A DNA stretch of 64,000 nt from Streptoalloteichus tenebrarius (GTDB taxonomy: Bacteria > Actinomycetota > Actinomycetes > Mycobacteriales > Pseudonocardiaceae), in contig NZ_JAMTCP010000021.1 of NCBI RefSeq assembly GCF_024171885.1, positions 47,038-111,037 on the forward strand, read 5' to 3'. The notes below the pieces were generated by a model. That model was given only the letters and a program-made list of their open reading frames with translations. It made no database searches and had not been told where the DNA came from. Shown one piece after another: positions 28,773 to 39,363 of this stretch. Each line of letters opens with the position of its first letter. The first letter of the stretch is position 1. Position numbers and translations under genes: made by a program.

Positions 28773-29113
28773 TGCCACGCCTCCCGAGGCCGTGCGCGGG
28801 ACCTCGCCGCCCGCGGCTGTGTTGTTCGCGGTTGTTCGCGCTGTCTCGCGCTCCGTCGCGATGTGTCGCGTTCTGTCGCGTTGTGTCGCGCACCGAACCC
28901 GGGGCGGCCGCGCCGAGCCGGCCGGCGGCACCGCCGGCGGCCGATTCTCGCAGACGGGGGTAGGTGGAAGGGGCGAACGTCCGGATCCCGGGACCCGGGC
29001 GGGGCGCGCCGGCCCCGATCCCCGGGTCGGCCCGACAACCCGTTCGGGCCAGCTCACCCGCTCGCCCTAGACTCGGCTGGTCACGCACACCATCGACCAG
29101 GGGGTCTCCAGGA
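28773..29113. other. 341-nt divergent region, ACT gene / gatC
   Basis: It holds a decamer repeat (28821-28890). A -10-like TAGACT lies at about 29068 for gatC, which would give a leader of about 40 nt. No gene is seen. Confidence 0.5.
28821..28890. repeat. 10-bp tandem repeat, 7 units, each ending TCGCG
   Basis: Seven consecutive decamers run from 28821 to 28890 with no gap: the last five bases are always TCGCG and the first five vary (GTTGT, CTGTC, ATGTG and so on). The 10-bp spacing puts every TCGCG on one face of the helix. The array begins 49 bp upstream of the ACT gene start. Confidence 0.88.
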
Positions 29114-29413
29114 GTGCCCGCCATCTCCCGCGACGAGGTCGCCCACCTCGCCAGGCTCGCCAGGCTGGCCGTGACCGACGAGGAGCTCGACGTCTTCGCC
29201 GGTCAGCTCGACGTCATCCTCCAGTCCGTGGCCAGGGTGGGTGAGGTCGCCGCCGACGACATCCCGCCGACCTCGCACGCCGTGCCGCTGACCAACGTGT
29301 TCCGCGAGGACGTGGTGCGCCCCGGCCTGAGCCAGCAGCAGGCGTTGTCCGGCGCGCCGGAGGCGGAGGACGGCCGGTTCCGCGTTCCCCGCATCCTGGG
29401 GGAGGAGCAGTGA
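29114..29413 (+). CDS. gatC: Asp/Glu-tRNA amidotransferase subunit C
   Basis: 99 aa, the usual length. It starts [20 protein letters not shown], with the family elements [12 protein letters not shown] and the C-terminal [14 protein letters not shown]. GatC stabilises the GatA-GatB interface. Together GatCAB converts Glu-tRNA-Gln (and Asp-tRNA-Asn where needed) to the amidated forms. AGGA directly precedes the GTG, an unusually short spacing. The stop overlaps the gatA start. Confidence 0.93.
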   Translation: MPAISRDEVAHLARLARLAVTDEELDVFAGQLDVILQSVARVGEVAADDIPPTSHAVPLTNVFREDVVRPGLSQQQALSGAPEAEDGRFRVPRILGEEQ

Positions 29414-30921
29414 TGGGCGACCTGACCAGGCTCACCGCGGCCGAGCTGGCCGCGAAGGTGCACAGCCGCGAGGTGAGCGCGGTCGAGGTGGCGCAGGCGC
29501 ACCTGGACCGGATCGCCGCCGTCGACGGCCGCGTGCACGCGTTCCTGCACGTCGACGCCGAGGGCGCGCTCGCGGCCGCCCGCGCGGTCGACGAGGCGCT
29601 GGACTCCGGCGAGGCCCCGGCGTCCCCGCTGGCCGGCGTGCCGCTGGCCCTCAAGGACGTCTTCGCCACCAGGGACATGCCCACCACCTGCGGCTCGAAG
29701 ATCCTGGACGGCTGGGTCCCGCCGTACGACGCCACGGTCACGCGCAGGCTGCGCGAGGCCGGCGTCGTCATCCTCGGCAAGACCAACATGGACGAGTTCG
29801 CCATGGGCTCGTCCACCGAGAACTCGGCCTACGGCCCCACCCGCAACCCGTGGGACCTCGACCGCATCCCCGGCGGCTCGGGCGGCGGCTCCTCCGCGGC
29901 GCTGGCCGCGTTCGAGGCGCCGCTGGCCATCGGCACCGACACCGGCGGCTCGATCCGCCAGCCCGGCGCGGTCACCGGCACCGTCGGCGCCAAGCCGACC
30001 TACGGCGGCGTGTCCCGCTACGGCCTGGTGGCCTTCTCCTCCTCGCTCGACCAGGGCGGCCCCTGCGGCAGGACGGTGCTGGACACCGCGCTGCTGCACG
30101 AGGTGATCGCCGGGCACGACCCGCTCGACTCCACCTCGATCGACGCGCCGGTGCCGCCGGTGGTCGCCGCCGCCAGGGAGGGCGCCGCCGGCGACCTCAC
30201 CGGGGTGCGGGTCGGCGTGGTGCGGGAGTTCGCCGGCGAGGGCTACCAGCCCGGCGTGCTCGCCGCCTTCCACGCGGCCGTCGAGCAGCTCCGCGCGCTG
30301 GGCGCCGAGATCGTCGAGGTGTCCTGCCCGCACTTCACCTACGCGCTGCCGGCGTACTACCTGATCGCGCCGAGCGAGTGCTCGTCCAACCTGGCGCGCT
30401 TCGACGCCATGCGCTACGGCCTGCGGGTCGGCGACGACGGCTCCCGCAGCGCCGAGGACGTCATGGCGCTCACCAGGGAGGCCGGCTTCGGCCCCGAGGT
30501 GAAGCGGCGCATCATGATCGGCACCTACGCGCTGTCCTCGGGCTACTACGACGCCTACTACGGGCAGGCGCAGAAGGTGCGCACGCTGATCTCCCGCGAC
30601 TTCGCGGCGGCGTTCGAGCGGGTCGACGTGCTGGTCTCGCCGACCACCCCGACCACGGCGTTCCGGATCGGCGAGCGGGTCGACGACCCGATGGCGATGT
30701 ACCTGTCCGACCTGTGCACCATCCCGGCCAACCTCGCCGGCAACGCGGCCATGAGCGTGCCGTGCGGCCTGGCCGAGGAGGACGGGCTGCCGGTCGGACT
30801 CCAGATCATGGCCCCGGCGATGCGGGACCACCGGATGTACCGGGTCGCCGCCGCCTACGAGGTGGCGCGCGACGCGGGCGCCGGCCGGTTCGCCGACCGG
30901 GCGCCGGAGTTGGGGGCGTGA
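29413..30921 (+). CDS. gatA: Asp/Glu-tRNA amidotransferase subunit A (amidase)
   Basis: 502 aa. It releases ammonia from glutamine for GatB. The amidase catalytic triad is intact: K81 (PLALKDVF), S156 (GGSGGGSS) and S180 (DTGGSIRQP). ATG 29413 shares its A with the gatC TGA, and GGAGGAG lies a few bases upstream; GTG 29410 is a possible alternative. The stop overlaps the next small gene by 1 nt. Confidence 0.95.
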   Translation: MGDLTRLTAAELAAKVHSREVSAVEVAQAHLDRIAAVDGRVHAFLHVDAEGALAAARAVDEALDSGEAPASPLAGVPLALKDVFATRDMPTTCGSKILDGWVPPYDATVTRRLREAGVVILGKTNMDEFAMGSSTENSAYGPTRNPWDLDRIPGGSGGGSSAALAAFEAPLAIGTDTGGSIRQPGAVTGTVGAKPTYGGVSRYGLVAFSSSLDQGGPCGRTVLDTALLHEVIAGHDPLDSTSIDAPVPPVVAAAREGAAGDLTGVRVGVVREFAGEGYQPGVLAAFHAAVEQLRALGAEIVEVSCPHFTYALPAYYLIAPSECSSNLARFDAMRYGLRVGDDGSRSAEDVMALTREAGFGPEVKRRIMIGTYALSSGYYDAYYGQAQKVRTLISRDFAAAFERVDVLVSPTTPTTAFRIGERVDDPMAMYLSDLCTIPANLAGNAAMSVPCGLAEEDGLPVGLQIMAPAMRDHRMYRVAAAYEVARDAGAGRFADRAPELGA

Positions 30922-31121
30922 TGGACGGGATGCGCAAGCTCCGGGGCGCGCTGATGGTCGCCGGCTCGGCCGCCGGCGCGGTCGGCGTGGTGCGCCAGCT
31001 CAGGGCGGCCAGGGAGAAGTCGGACCGGCTGATGCTGGTCAACGCGCTGGGCAACGCCATCGTCGTGATCACCGGTGCCGCGCTCGCCCTGCGCGGCCTG
31101 CGGAAGGGCAGGAGCAAGTGA
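30921..31121 (+). CDS. small membrane protein between gatA and gatB
   Basis: 66 aa with two hydrophobic segments, about residues 10-24 and 42-58, separated by a charged loop ([12 protein letters not shown]) and ending in a basic tail (RGLRKGRSK). No family is recognised. It shares one base with the gatA stop and overlaps the gatB start by 4 nt, so it is translated within the amidotransferase operon. As I recall, the mycobacterial gatA-gatB interval instead holds pfkA. Confidence 0.7.
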   Translation: MDGMRKLRGALMVAGSAAGAVGVVRQLRAAREKSDRLMLVNALGNAIVVITGAALALRGLRKGRSK

Positions 31122-32626
31122 CCGCCACCGCCGAGTTGATGGACTACGCCGACGTCGTCGCGCGCTTCGACCCGGTCCTCGGGCTGGAGGTGCACGTCGA
31201 GCTGTCCACCGCCACCAAGATGTTCTGCGGCTGCGCCAACGTCTTCGGCGGCGAGCCGAACTCCCGGGTGTGCCCGACCTGCCTCGGCCTGCCCGGCGCG
31301 CTGCCGGTCGTCAACGGCAAGGCCGTGGAGTCGGCGATCCGGATCGGTCTGGCGCTGAACTGCCAGATCGCGGAGTGGTGCCGGTTCGCCAGGAAGAACT
31401 ACTTCTACCCTGACATGCCGAAGAACTTCCAGACCTCGCAGTACGACGAGCCGATCGCGTACGACGGGTACCTGGACGTGGTGCTGGAGGACGGCGAGAT
31501 CTTCCGCGTGGGCATCGAGCGGGCCCACATGGAGGAGGACACCGGCAAGTCGCTGCACGTCGGTGGCGCGACCGGCCGCATCCACGGCGCCGAGCACTCG
31601 CTGCTGGACTACAACCGCGCGGGCGTGCCGCTGATCGAGATCGTCACCAAGCCGATCGTCGGCGCGGGGGAGCGGGCGCCCGAGGTGGCCCGCGCCTACG
31701 TGACCGCGCTGCGCGACCTGCTCCGCGCGCTCGACGTCTCCGACGTGCGCATGGACCAGGGCTCGCTGCGCTGCGACGCCAACGTGTCGCTGATGCCCAA
31801 GGGCGCCGAGGAGTTCGGCACCCGCAGCGAGACCAAGAACGTCAACTCGCTGCGCTCGGTGGAGCGCGCCGTGCGGTACGAGATGTGCCGGCAGGGCGCG
31901 GTCCTAGCCGCCGGCGGCACCGTGGTGCAGGAGACGCGGCACTTCGACGAGGCGACCGGCAGCACGTCCTCCGGGCGGCGCAAGGAGACCGCCGAGGACT
32001 ACCGCTACTTCCCCGAGCCCGACCTGGTGCCGATCGCGCCGGCGCGGGAGTGGGTGGAGCAACTCCGGACCACCCTGCCCGAGCTGCCGTGGGAGCGGCG
32101 CCGCCGGGCCCAGGAGGAGTGGGGCCTGTCCGACGCCGAGCTGCGCGACCTGGTCAACGCGGGCGCGTTGGAGCTGGTCGCCGAGACGGTCGAGGCCGGA
32201 GCCGCGCCGGGCGAGGCGCGCTCGTGGTGGGTGTCCTACCTCGCGCAGCAGGCCAACGTCCGCGGTGTGGAGCTGGGCGACCTGGAGATCACGCCGGCCC
32301 AGGTCGCCAGGGTGATCGCCCTGGTCGCGGAGGGAACGCTGACCAACAAGCTGGCGCGCCAGGTGGTCGACGGCGTGCTCGACGGCGAGGGCGAGCCGGA
32401 CGAGGTCGTGGAGAAGCGGGGCCTGAAGGTCGTCTCCGACGACTCGGCGCTGCTCGCCGCGATCGACGAGGCGCTGGCCGCCAACGCCGACGTGGCGGAG
32501 AAGATCCGGAGCGGCAAGGTGGCCGCCGCCGGCGCGATCGTCGGCGCGGTCATGAAGGCCACCAAGGGCCAGGCCGACGCCAAGCGGGTCCGGGAGCTGG
32601 TGCTGGAGCGCTGCGGCCAGGGCTGA
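31118..32626 (+). CDS. gatB: Asp/Glu-tRNA amidotransferase subunit B
   Basis: 502 aa. The catalytic cradle begins [16 protein letters not shown]. The zinc site uses Cys in [10 protein letters not shown] and [27 protein letters not shown] is a strongly conserved family segment. The C-terminal YqeY-like tail (from about residue 400, [21 protein letters not shown]) binds tRNA. GatB phosphorylates and amidates the glutamyl group. GTG 31118 overlaps the upstream gene by 4 nt. It ends the operon at a strong hairpin. Confidence 0.95.
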   Translation: MTATAELMDYADVVARFDPVLGLEVHVELSTATKMFCGCANVFGGEPNSRVCPTCLGLPGALPVVNGKAVESAIRIGLALNCQIAEWCRFARKNYFYPDMPKNFQTSQYDEPIAYDGYLDVVLEDGEIFRVGIERAHMEEDTGKSLHVGGATGRIHGAEHSLLDYNRAGVPLIEIVTKPIVGAGERAPEVARAYVTALRDLLRALDVSDVRMDQGSLRCDANVSLMPKGAEEFGTRSETKNVNSLRSVERAVRYEMCRQGAVLAAGGTVVQETRHFDEATGSTSSGRRKETAEDYRYFPEPDLVPIAPAREWVEQLRTTLPELPWERRRRAQEEWGLSDAELRDLVNAGALELVAETVEAGAAPGEARSWWVSYLAQQANVRGVELGDLEITPAQVARVIALVAEGTLTNKLARQVVDGVLDGEGEPDEVVEKRGLKVVSDDSALLAAIDEALAANADVAEKIRSGKVAAAGAIVGAVMKATKGQADAKRVRELVLERCGQG

Positions 32627-33072
32627 GCCGTCGTTTTCTCGTGGACCCGTGGGCGCCGTTCCGGCGGAGCCCACGGGTCCACGGCGTTTCTCAACGTTCT
32701 TGGCCCGATGTCCTGGTGCTTCCTGCTGCTCGCGGTCTGACGCCCGCGCACGGCGTTGTCCACAGAGGACTGTCTACGTCGGAGGCCCACTGTTTCCACT
32801 GTGGACGCTGGATGCGGGAAGTTGGTGACGGCGCGCGGTGGTGTGGCCGCCGTGCCGGGACGACAGATCGCATCGGCTGCGTGAGGCGGGCGCGGTCGGC
32901 GGTTGGTCGCGCTGAGCGTTGCCAGGCGATGTCGCGCGGTGTCGTGGCAGTGCTGGACGGTGTCCGACGGACGGTGCTGGAAAGCGTCAGGCAGCGCGGG
33001 ACGGCATCACACAGTGCTGGACTGTGTGAGACGGTGTCAGTCTTTACCGTTGTCAGACGGTGTCAGTTCTTA
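32627..33072. other. 446-nt region between convergent gatB and lipoprotein genes
   Basis: It contains the gatB terminator, two GTCCNNNGWGGAC-type sites near 32758-32806, and direct repeats of CAGACGGTGTCAGT and CAGTCTTTACCGTT at about 33029-33092 that reach into the lipoprotein stop. No gene is supported. Confidence 0.55.
32641..32682 (+). terminator. terminator of the gatCAB operon
   Basis: A perfect 14-bp stem (32641-32654 with 32669-32682) encloses a 14-nt loop containing its own GCCG/CGGC pair. TTTC follows a few bases later. Confidence 0.75.
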
Positions 33073-34260
33073 TCAGTCTTTACCGTTCGCCGAGCCGGCC
33101 TTGTTGAGCGGGATCGCGACGACCCGGTCGTCGCTGGAGACGGGCTGACCACCCGCCTTGTTCATCGTGCCGAAGAACGCGTACGTCCCGTCGGGCCCGA
33201 CGTCGGCTGCGGAGAGCCGCCCGTACTGGTTCTGCGCGCTGAGCTGCGGCTGCCCCTTGAAGGTGCCGTCGGGGTTCAGGAGGAGGTTGGCGAGCGCGGC
33301 CCCGCGTTCCAGGGCGACGGCGATGATGGACGACCCGACCGCGCAACCGCCGACGCCGGGGCGGTCCGGCCAGTTCCACGCGGGGGTGTCGAGCTTGCCG
33401 GGGCGCACCTGGAACAACAGGTCCCGGTCCTGCGCCCGGTCGGTCACCCAGCTCGCCTTGCCCTCCCGGTCCGTGCACAGGCCGCCCGGCGCGTGCAGGC
33501 CGCTGGCCAGGACGGGGGAGCCGGCGTTCGGGTTGTCCTTGGCGGGCTTGCCGGCCGTGTCGATCCGGAGGACCTTGCCGGCCAGCGAGTTCGGGTCGTT
33601 GGCCGCGGCCGCGTTGCCGGCGTCGCCGGTGGCGACCAGCAGGTTCCCCTTCCGGTCGCTGGCCAGCGCGCCCCGGTTGCCCGACCCGCCCTTCGGGATT
33701 CCCGTCAGTACGGGCTTGGGGGTGTCGTTGCGGGCGAACCGCACGACGCGGTTGTCGGTGGCCGTGGTGACGTAGGCGTAGATCAGCTCGTCCTCGGCGT
33801 AGTTCGGGGACAGCGCCAGCCCGGTCAGCCCGCCGTCACCGGCCGTGTCGACCGGGATCCTGGCGATCTCCACCGGGTCGCGCCCCTTCTCCACCCGCAC
33901 GACGCGGCCCGTGCGGTCGGCGGCCAGCGCCGTGGCCTCGCCGAGGGTGGCGACGGCCGTGACCGGCTCCAGGCACGTGCCGATCACGGCGGGGTCGAAG
34001 TCCCGGCAGCCCTGCGGGGGCGGCACCGACGAGGAGGTCCTGCCGCCCTGGCCGTTCCTCGGCCCGTTCTCCGGGTCGCCCTCGACCCGGGGCTTCGGCC
34101 CGGCCTCCGGCGTCAGGTGAGGCTTCTCCTGCCAGTTCTCGGCGGGACGGGCGTCGGGGAACCGCGCGCAGGACGTCACGAGCGCGAGCGCGCTCACGCC
34201 GGCGGCCAGTGCGACCCGCACCGCCGGCCGAGTGAACACACGCCTGCGACCCCCACCCAT
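33073..34260 (-). CDS. LppZ-like lipoprotein with glucose/sorbosone dehydrogenase-type beta-propeller
   Basis: 395 aa. A twin-basic N-terminus and hydrophobic stretch end in the lipobox LVTSC (Cys near residue 31), so it is exported and lipid-anchored. After a Pro-rich linker comes a propeller of the PQQ-dependent sugar dehydrogenase type (GGLTGLALSPNYAEDELIYAYV, GNRGALASDRKGNLLVATGD, SGLHAPGGLCTDREG). Whether it binds PQQ or is enzymatically active is not known. It corresponds to lppZ (Rv3006). ATG 34260 has GGGGA close by; GTG 34263 is also possible. Confidence 0.82.
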   Translation of the reverse strand: MGGGRRRVFTRPAVRVALAAGVSALALVTSCARFPDARPAENWQEKPHLTPEAGPKPRVEGDPENGPRNGQGGRTSSSVPPPQGCRDFDPAVIGTCLEPVTAVATLGEATALAADRTGRVVRVEKGRDPVEIARIPVDTAGDGGLTGLALSPNYAEDELIYAYVTTATDNRVVRFARNDTPKPVLTGIPKGGSGNRGALASDRKGNLLVATGDAGNAAAANDPNSLAGKVLRIDTAGKPAKDNPNAGSPVLASGLHAPGGLCTDREGKASWVTDRAQDRDLLFQVRPGKLDTPAWNWPDRPGVGGCAVGSSIIAVALERGAALANLLLNPDGTFKGQPQLSAQNQYGRLSAADVGPDGTYAFFGTMNKAGGQPVSSDDRVVAIPLNKAGSANGKD

Positions 34261-34352
34261 CACGTCCCCACGGTAGGCGGTGCGAGGTGAACCCCTGGTG
34301 AGGGTCCCCGCCCCGCCGCAGCCCCGGTCACCTCCCGGCCCGCCGTCGCCTC

Positions 34353-34421
34353 GCGCGCGACTCCAGCCCTGTAGTAGGGGGGAACCCCCTTTTTCAACGT
34401 CTCATGGGGGTCTGACAGAAA
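34353..34421. repeat. 60-bp palindromic element, copy 2 (degenerate)
   Basis: GCGCGCG, CTCCAGCCCTGTAG, GGGGGGAACCCCC, TTTTTCAACGTCTCAT, GGGGG and TCTGACAGAAA follow in the same order and direction as copy 1. The first palindrome has lost symmetry at two positions. Confidence 0.83.
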
Positions 34422-34550
34422 ACGCCGTCGACGGGTCACCTGGCCGAGTGAAAGCGGGGAATGCCCTGGTCGGGTGAGTGAGAAGGGGAAACCGGCTCCC
34501 GGGCGGCGTCGATTCTGTCGGTGGGTGAGTGGGGCGGATGATCGCGGATC

Positions 34551-34610
34551 CGCGAGGGCCTGCGCGGGCATACGAGGGCATGCGAGGGCATGCCAGGGTG
34601 CGCGAACGCA
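34551..34610. repeat. 10-bp tandem repeat, about 6 units
   Basis: Six consecutive decamers resemble TGCGAGGGCA; three are nearly identical and the outer ones are degenerate. It sits between element copies 2 and 3. Confidence 0.65.
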
Positions 34611-34691
34611 TCTGAGGAGACGTACCGGGAACGTACCGGGGGTGCTCCGACCTCGCGCCTTCCCGCCGGCTTCGGGTCTTGGTCGCTCCTC

Positions 34692-34759
34692 GCGCGCGCC
34701 TACAGCGCTGTAGTAGGGGGACCCCCCACTTCTAATGTCGCATGTGGGTCTGACAGAAA
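34692..34759. repeat. 60-bp palindromic element, copy 3
   Basis: GCGCGCGC precedes the perfect palindrome CTACAGCGCTGTAG, GGGGGACCCCCC, then GTGGG and TCTGACAGAAA. Relative to copy 1, one G of the last G-run has become T, but CCCAC/GTGGG pairing is possible in a shifted register. Confidence 0.85.
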
Positions 34760-34879
34760 TGGGCCGCATGCGCGTCGTCTGGGTGAGGGAGGGTGAGGAA
34801 TTCCCTCGGTCGGTGGTGCGGTCGATTTGTCGATTCGTTGTCGTGGGGAAGTGGTCGGCCGTCGAGCCGGAAATGCGTT

Positions 34880-34909
34880 GAGGGCGGCGCTCCGCGGAGC
34901 GCCGCCCTC
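34880..34909 (-). terminator. terminator of tdh-kbl
   Basis: A perfect 30-bp palindrome lies 20 nt beyond the kbl stop. Confidence 0.75.
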
Positions 34910-34929
34910 GACGTGGGTGACTTGTCGCC

Positions 34930-36114
<1,185 letters not shown>

Positions 36115-36127
36115 GTCGGTTGCCTCC

Positions 36128-37225
36128 TCAGGCTCCGGTCGGCTGGCTGGCGGGCAGGACGGGGCGCGTCCAGTCGATCACGACCTTGCCGCAGCGCCCG
36201 GAGCGGGCCGCCGCGAACGCCTCGGCGTGCTGCTCGAAGCCGAACCGGTCGGTGATCACCGGGCTGATGTCCAGCCCGCCCTGGAGCAGCACGGACATGG
36301 CGTACCAGGTCTCGTACATCTCCCGCCCGTAGATGCCCTTGATGGTCAGCATGTGCGTGACCACCCTGGACATGTCGATCGGGATGTCCTCGGTGGGCAG
36401 GCCGAGCACCGCGATCCGTCCGCCGTGCGTCATGTTCGCGATCATGTCGCGCAGCGGACCCGGTCGGCCGGACATCTCCAGGCCGACGTCGAAGCCCTCC
36501 TTCATGCCCAGCGTGCGCTGCGCGTCCTCGATGGTGGTCGAGCGCACGTCCAGCGCCAGGCTCACGCCCACCTTGCGGGCCAGCTCCAGCCGGTAGTCGC
36601 TGACGTCGGTGATGACCACGTGCCGGGCGCCGGCGTGCCTGGCCACGGCGGCGGCCATGATGCCGATCGGGCCGGCCCCGGTGATCAGCACGTCCTCGCC
36701 GAGCACCGGGAACGCCAGCGCGGTGTGCACCGCGTTGCCGAACGGGTCGAAGATCGCGGCCACGTCGAGGTCGACCGGCTGGCGGTGCACCCACACGTTG
36801 GACTCGGGCAGCGCGACCAGCTCGGCGAACGCGCCGTCGGTGTGCACGCCCAGCCCGACCGTCCGCACGCAGAGGTGGCGCCGGCCGGCCATGCAGTTGC
36901 GGCAGGAGCCGCACACCAGGTGGCCCTCGCCGCTGACCAGGTCGCCGGGCTTGGCCCTGGTGACGCCGGAGCCGACCGCGACGACCTCACCGACGAACTC
37001 GTGGCCGAGGACCAGCGGGGCGCGCACCGCGCCGGCCGCCCAGTCGTCCCAGCTCTCGATGTGCAGGTCCGTGCCGCAGATGCCGGTGCGCAGCACCCGG
37101 ATGAGCACGTCGTTGTCGCCGGGTCGGGGGTCGGGAACCTCGGTCAGCTCCAGCCCCGGGCCGGCGGCGGTCTTCACCAGCGCCTTCACGCCCCTACTGT
37201 CGGCAGGGCGCGCGACGAAGTCCAT
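36128..37225 (-). CDS. tdh: L-threonine 3-dehydrogenase
   Basis: 365 aa, zinc-dependent medium-chain dehydrogenase. Catalytic zinc ligands lie in TGICGTDLH and LGHEFVGEV, the structural zinc in [15 protein letters not shown], and the NAD-binding loop in [10 protein letters not shown]. It oxidises threonine to 2-amino-3-oxobutanoate, the substrate of the adjacent kbl product. The ATG gives 12 residues more than the usual MKALVK start; GTG 37189 ([10 protein letters not shown]) is an alternative but has almost no space for a ribosome binding site. Divergent LysR gene 70 nt away. Confidence 0.93.
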   Translation of the reverse strand: MDFVARPADSRGVKALVKTAAGPGLELTEVPDPRPGDNDVLIRVLRTGICGTDLHIESWDDWAAGAVRAPLVLGHEFVGEVVAVGSGVTRAKPGDLVSGEGHLVCGSCRNCMAGRRHLCVRTVGLGVHTDGAFAELVALPESNVWVHRQPVDLDVAAIFDPFGNAVHTALAFPVLGEDVLITGAGPIGIMAAAVARHAGARHVVITDVSDYRLELARKVGVSLALDVRSTTIEDAQRTLGMKEGFDVGLEMSGRPGPLRDMIANMTHGGRIAVLGLPTEDIPIDMSRVVTHMLTIKGIYGREMYETWYAMSVLLQGGLDISPVITDRFGFEQHAEAFAAARSGRCGKVVIDWTRPVLPASQPTGA

Positions 37226-37295
37226 CGACGTTTTCTCGAAAGGGTGTTTAGCTCACCTGAACAGGCGGCCCGCGCGGACGTGCGACGATGGAGGT

Positions 37296-38261
37296 GTGAT
37301 CGACCCTCGCCGGCTGCGCGTGCTGCGCGCGCTGGCCGACCACGGCACCGTCACCGCCGCCGCCAGGTCCCTCTACCTGACGCCGTCGGCGGTGTCGCAG
37401 CAGTTGGCCGCGCTGGAGTCGGAGGTGGGGCAGCCGCTGCTGGACCGGCGTGGCCGCGCGGTGCGGCTGACCGCCGCCGGGGAGATCCTCGCCTCGCACG
37501 CCAGCGCGGTGCTCGCGCAGCTCGAACGGGCCGAGGCCGACCTCGCGGCGTGCGCCAGCGGTGCGGCGGGGCGCGTGGTGGTCGCCGCCTTCGCCACCGC
37601 GATCACCATGGTCGTGGCGCCGGCCATCGCGGACCTGAGGGCGCGGGCGCCGAAGGTGGAGGTGCTGGTCAGGGACGCCGAGGGGCACGCCAGCCTGCCG
37701 TTGCTGCTGGCCGGCGAGGTGGACATGGCGATCGCGATGGACTACCGGGGCGCACCCGGGGCCGACGACGAGCGCCTGGCGCGGGTCCCGCTCTACGCCG
37801 AGCCGTTCGACGCGGTGCTCCCCGCGACGCACCGCCTGGCCGAGGAGGACGGGGTCGCCGTCGGCGAGCTGGCCGCGGAGGAGTGGATCACGCCGTGGCC
37901 GGGCAACCCCTGCCACGACGTGGTGCAGCTCGCCTGCGAGAACGCCGGTTTCCAGCCCAGGGTGGCGCACTCCTCGGACGACTTCCGGGCGATCTGCGCG
38001 CTGGCGGGGGCGGGGGTGGGCGTGGCGCTGGTCCCCCGGTCCGCGCTGCGCGGCGTGGAGCTGCGGGACGCGGTGATCCGCCCGGTCACCGGTCGGCCGC
38101 CCACCCGGCGGGTATTCGCGGCGCTGCGGCGCGGCGGCGAGCGCCACCCCTTGCTGGGCATGACCCTCGACGCGCTGCGCACGGCCGCGGAGGCGTTGGA
38201 CGAGCGCGCCGAGGGGCCAGGAGCCGAGGGGTCGGGAACCGGCCGGGGCGAACCCGTTTGA
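37296..38261 (+). CDS. LysR-family regulator, probable controller of tdh-kbl
   Basis: 321 aa. The helix-turn-helix is at about residues 16-40 (GTVTAAARSLYLTPSAVSQQ) and the effector domain starts near residue 90 (GRVVVAAFATAIT). The last 20 residues are a Gly/Glu-rich tail. Divergent placement next to tdh suggests it senses threonine or a related compound and controls that operon. GGAGG abuts GTG 37296 with almost no spacer, so initiation could be leaderless or slightly downstream. Confidence 0.87.
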   Translation: MIDPRRLRVLRALADHGTVTAAARSLYLTPSAVSQQLAALESEVGQPLLDRRGRAVRLTAAGEILASHASAVLAQLERAEADLAACASGAAGRVVVAAFATAITMVVAPAIADLRARAPKVEVLVRDAEGHASLPLLLAGEVDMAIAMDYRGAPGADDERLARVPLYAEPFDAVLPATHRLAEEDGVAVGELAAEEWITPWPGNPCHDVVQLACENAGFQPRVAHSSDDFRAICALAGAGVGVALVPRSALRGVELRDAVIRPVTGRPPTRRVFAALRRGGERHPLLGMTLDALRTAAEALDERAEGPGAEGSGTGRGEPV

Positions 38262-38278
38262 TCCGCTAACGGACCGAG

Positions 38279-38284
38279 TACGGT
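38279..38284 (+). promoter_or_regulatory. -10 box, leaderless start of hydroxyacid dehydrogenase
   Basis: TACGGT ends 6 nt before GTG 38291, with TTTG-containing DNA about 18 nt upstream. Confidence 0.45.
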
Positions 38285-38290
38285 GGCGCT

Positions 38291-39205
38291 GTGCCGTTCA
38301 CCGTGCTCGTCCCCTCCGTCGACGCTGTTCCGATCTTCGGTGAGGTCGCGGGCCTGCGCCCGGTCCACTACGACCCGAACGCCCCGCTCCCGCCGGAGGC
38401 CGCCGAGGCCGAGGCCCTGGTCGTGCCGATCTGGCCCACGGAGCCGGCCCGCGCGCTCGTCCCCCAACTGCCCCGGCTGCGCCTGGTGCAGACGCTGACC
38501 GCCGGGGTCGACGGGTGGGTGGACATGCTGCCGGAGGGCGTCGCCATCGCCTCGGCGCGCGGCGCGCACGGGGGAAGCACCGCCGAGTGGGCGATGACCG
38601 CCCTGTTGACCGTCTACCGCCAGTTCCCCGCGTTCCTCGCCCTCCAGGCGGAGCGCCGGTGGGAGCACCGCCAGGTGGACACCCTCCAGGGCAAGCGGGT
38701 GCTCGTGGTGGGCGCGGGCGACATCGGGAACCAGCTCCGCCGGCGGCTGGAGGCGTTCGACGCGATCCCCACGATGGTGGGGCGGACGGCCAGGACCGGC
38801 GTGCACGGCGTCGACGCCCTGCCCGAGTTGCTGCCGGCGCAGGACGCGGTGGTCGTCGTCGTGCCGCTGACCGAGGAGACCCGGGGCATGGTGGACGCCG
38901 ACTTCCTCGCCCGCATGCCCGACGGGGCCATCCTGGTCAACGCGGCCAGGGGGCCGGTGGTCGACACCGACGCCCTGCTGGCCGAGCTGCGGCGGGGCCG
39001 GCTGCGCGCGGTGCTCGACGTGACCGACCCGGAGCCGCTGCCCGCCGACCATCCACTGTGGACTGTCGAGGGCGTGCTCATCACCCCGCACGTCGGCGGG
39101 AACAGCCGGGGCCAGGAGACGCGGGCGTTCCGCGTCGCCGCCGCCCAGGTCGCCGCGTTCGCCGCCGGACGCCGCCCGGACAACCTCGTCACCGGCGCCT
39201 ACTGA
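38291..39205 (+). CDS. D-2-hydroxyacid dehydrogenase family protein
   Basis: 304 aa. It has the NAD-binding GAGDIGNQLRRRLEAF (about residues 137-152), a catalytic Arg in NAARGPVVDTDALL, Glu in TDPEPLPADHPLW and His in TPHVGGNS. The family reduces 2-keto acids or oxidises D-2-hydroxy acids with NAD(P); substrate unknown. A -10 box (TACGGT, 38279-38284) lies 6 nt before the GTG, so the mRNA is probably leaderless. It follows the LysR gene by 29 nt but seems to have its own promoter. Confidence 0.87.
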   Translation: MPFTVLVPSVDAVPIFGEVAGLRPVHYDPNAPLPPEAAEAEALVVPIWPTEPARALVPQLPRLRLVQTLTAGVDGWVDMLPEGVAIASARGAHGGSTAEWAMTALLTVYRQFPAFLALQAERRWEHRQVDTLQGKRVLVVGAGDIGNQLRRRLEAFDAIPTMVGRTARTGVHGVDALPELLPAQDAVVVVVPLTEETRGMVDADFLARMPDGAILVNAARGPVVDTDALLAELRRGRLRAVLDVTDPEPLPADHPLWTVEGVLITPHVGGNSRGQETRAFRVAAAQVAAFAAGRRPDNLVTGAY

Positions 39206-39350
39206 CCACCGGCAGCGGCCGGCCGCGCCACCCGGCCCTGCCGGCGTCCCCGCGCCGGTTCCGCCCCCGCCGGTTCCGCCCCCGCCGGATCCGTCCGATG
39301 AGGACGCTCTCCGCCGTCCCGTTCGAGTCGCCGGTGTGGCCGGGAGCACC

Positions 39351-39356
39351 TAGCCT
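39351..39356 (+). promoter_or_regulatory. -10 box, leaderless start of the DoxX gene
   Basis: TAGCCT followed by 7 nt and GTG 39364. This decides between that GTG and the upstream ATG at 39298, which would lie before the promoter. Confidence 0.5.
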
Positions 39357-39363
39357 GCTGCCC

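Larger units (their letters stand above)
34261..34929. other. 669-nt repeat-rich region upstream of the lipoprotein gene
   Basis: It holds copies 2 and 3 of the 60-bp palindromic element, a decamer repeat (34551-34610) and the kbl terminator (34880-34909). Open frames across it are explained by base composition. Confidence 0.7.

Noticed and set aside
28821..28890. CRISPR array
   Set aside because: The repeats are 10 bp and contiguous without spacers, and no cas genes are present. The same holds for the other arrays.
34260..34769. 169-aa minus-strand frame across element copies 2 and 3
   Set aside because: Composed of repeat translations with no codon bias or ribosome binding site.
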